From Ornithodoros turicata (lineage: Eukaryota > Arthropoda > Arachnida > Ixodida > Argasidae), in contig NC_088202.1 of the NCBI RefSeq assembly GCF_037126465.1, forward strand, positions 97,991,962 through 98,055,961: DNA of 64,000 nucleotides, in the 5' to 3' direction. Under the pieces are notes generated by a model. It was not told the DNA's origin. It worked only from the letters and a program-made list of their open reading frames with translations, and made no database searches. A program made the translations under genes and the position numbers. This document shows, one piece after another, positions 63,282 to 64,000 of this stretch (positions are counted from its first letter, which is position 1; each line of letters opens with the position of its first letter).

Positions 63282-64000
63282 TTTAAGGTATAAATAGCTA
63301 AATTTCTCACCGCAAATGAGCCGAAGCAGAAACCACCCTCTTGTTGTGCATAAAACGAGGGAGAGGCGTTCGTGTTAGAGGGCCACGTGTTCAGTGGCGA
63401 AGGAACTGATTAGAGTAGGCTCTGATCTGATAGCCAGATAAGCGCAGATAATCCGGAGGTCTCGTTCGCGCGCTCGAGAGGTGTGTCGCTTTGGTTTCGG
63501 CTCACGTACATATCAAGATTTTGCGATTTATATCTCAAAATATATGCTCGTTTCAGGAGTTTTTCAGAAAAAAAAACACGACGGTGAATTCAAAGACATG
63601 TTGCTTCCAATTCTGCTCTCTCGCATTTCCCAGAAAACATTTAATTAAGAAATTCGCTAAGTAATGTAGGTAATTAGTCGTTCCGTATAGTTGCATGCCT
63701 TTTCCCAAGCAGTGTCCACCTGATCGCAAAACCCGCCTGCAAAATTGGCATTAGTGCTGCTGTCACAGCCTTAGAAAGATGAAAAAAGCACCCTGTATAT
63801 CATACGTATAACACATGTCATATTTGTCTGAAGATTACTCCAACTAGATAAAAAGTGATAAGGGTTTCATATCAAGGGTTTCATGAATCGTACCATACCA
63901 TAATATTAACTGTAGACGTGTTCAACTGTAAATGGAAAACAAATTTAGGTTGTCAGCTCTCAAAATATTACTGCGCCGCGGGTAGGATGGCTGGACACAG
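63282..64000. other. Unassigned end of window
   Basis: GCACCCTGTATATC near 63790 is one end of a TA-target MITE (reverse reading: TACAGGGTGCTTTTTTCATC). Its other end is not found to the left. The rest shows no gene or RNA. Confidence 0.4.

Noticed and set aside
63540..63798. Complete MITE ending CACCCTG
   Set aside because: Only one terminus is visible; no matching left end or target duplication.

Overview
This window looks like intergenic, repeat-dominated DNA from an animal genome, most likely an arthropod and probably a tick or other chelicerate. The evidence is indirect. I find no dense run of open reading frames, no bacterial operons, no rRNA or true tRNA, and no convincing multi-exon host gene. 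Nearly all recognisable sequence is transposable-element material: mariner, hAT-like, pogo-like and TTAA-target DNA elements, LINEs of two or three lineages, two tRNA-derived SINE families, and many small terminal-inverted-repeat (TIR) elements. The tick suggestion rests on my memory of repeats of this style (TTAA-target MITEs opening AGGG, a GGATAATTTCGACCACC repeat), not on a search.

Layout. 1-9.5 kb: GTTAC-rich hAT-like ends, a GGAGT-type MITE inserted in a dispersed repeat, SINE-A copies, a decayed LINE carboxyl end (about 4.56-5.77 kb) and a second LINE 3' end (6.86-7.2 kb). 9.7-24.5 kb: sparse, with several MITEs, hairpins, microsatellites, SINEs and one 686-bp hAT-like MITE with near-perfect 8-bp target duplications. 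24.5-29.1 kb: two minus-strand LINE remnants, a plus-strand LINE 3' end and a TTAA-target MITE. 30.7-32.0 kb: a full-length but dead mariner. 32.2-39.2 kb: SINEs, an hAT-like element with a perfect 8-bp target duplication, and a large palindromic MITE. 39.4-43.7 kb: two inverted copies of one repeat around an ATCGATAG-rich element. 43.8-54.3 kb: a five-level nest of transposons. 54.4-64 kb: more TIR elements, a palindrome inside a pogo-like element, SINE-B and LINE ends.

The centrepiece is the nest. An hAT element (43772-54328, with a remnant of transposase carboxyl end) was hit by a mariner (45433-53741). The mariner transposase gene was split by a minisatellite-bearing hAT-like element (46318-53318). 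That element was entered by a LINE with ORF1 and ORF2 (46429-52698). The LINE's RNase H domain was then broken by a 540-bp TTAA-target MITE (47184-47723). Each level has its own target-site duplication, so the order of insertion can be read from the sequence. The LINE is the only element with long, nearly intact coding capacity. Everything else is fossil or non-autonomous.

Limits: family names are by protein motif, TIR and target-duplication style only. Boundaries without target duplications are approximate. Host exons too short to see by eye could be hidden in the unassigned stretches.
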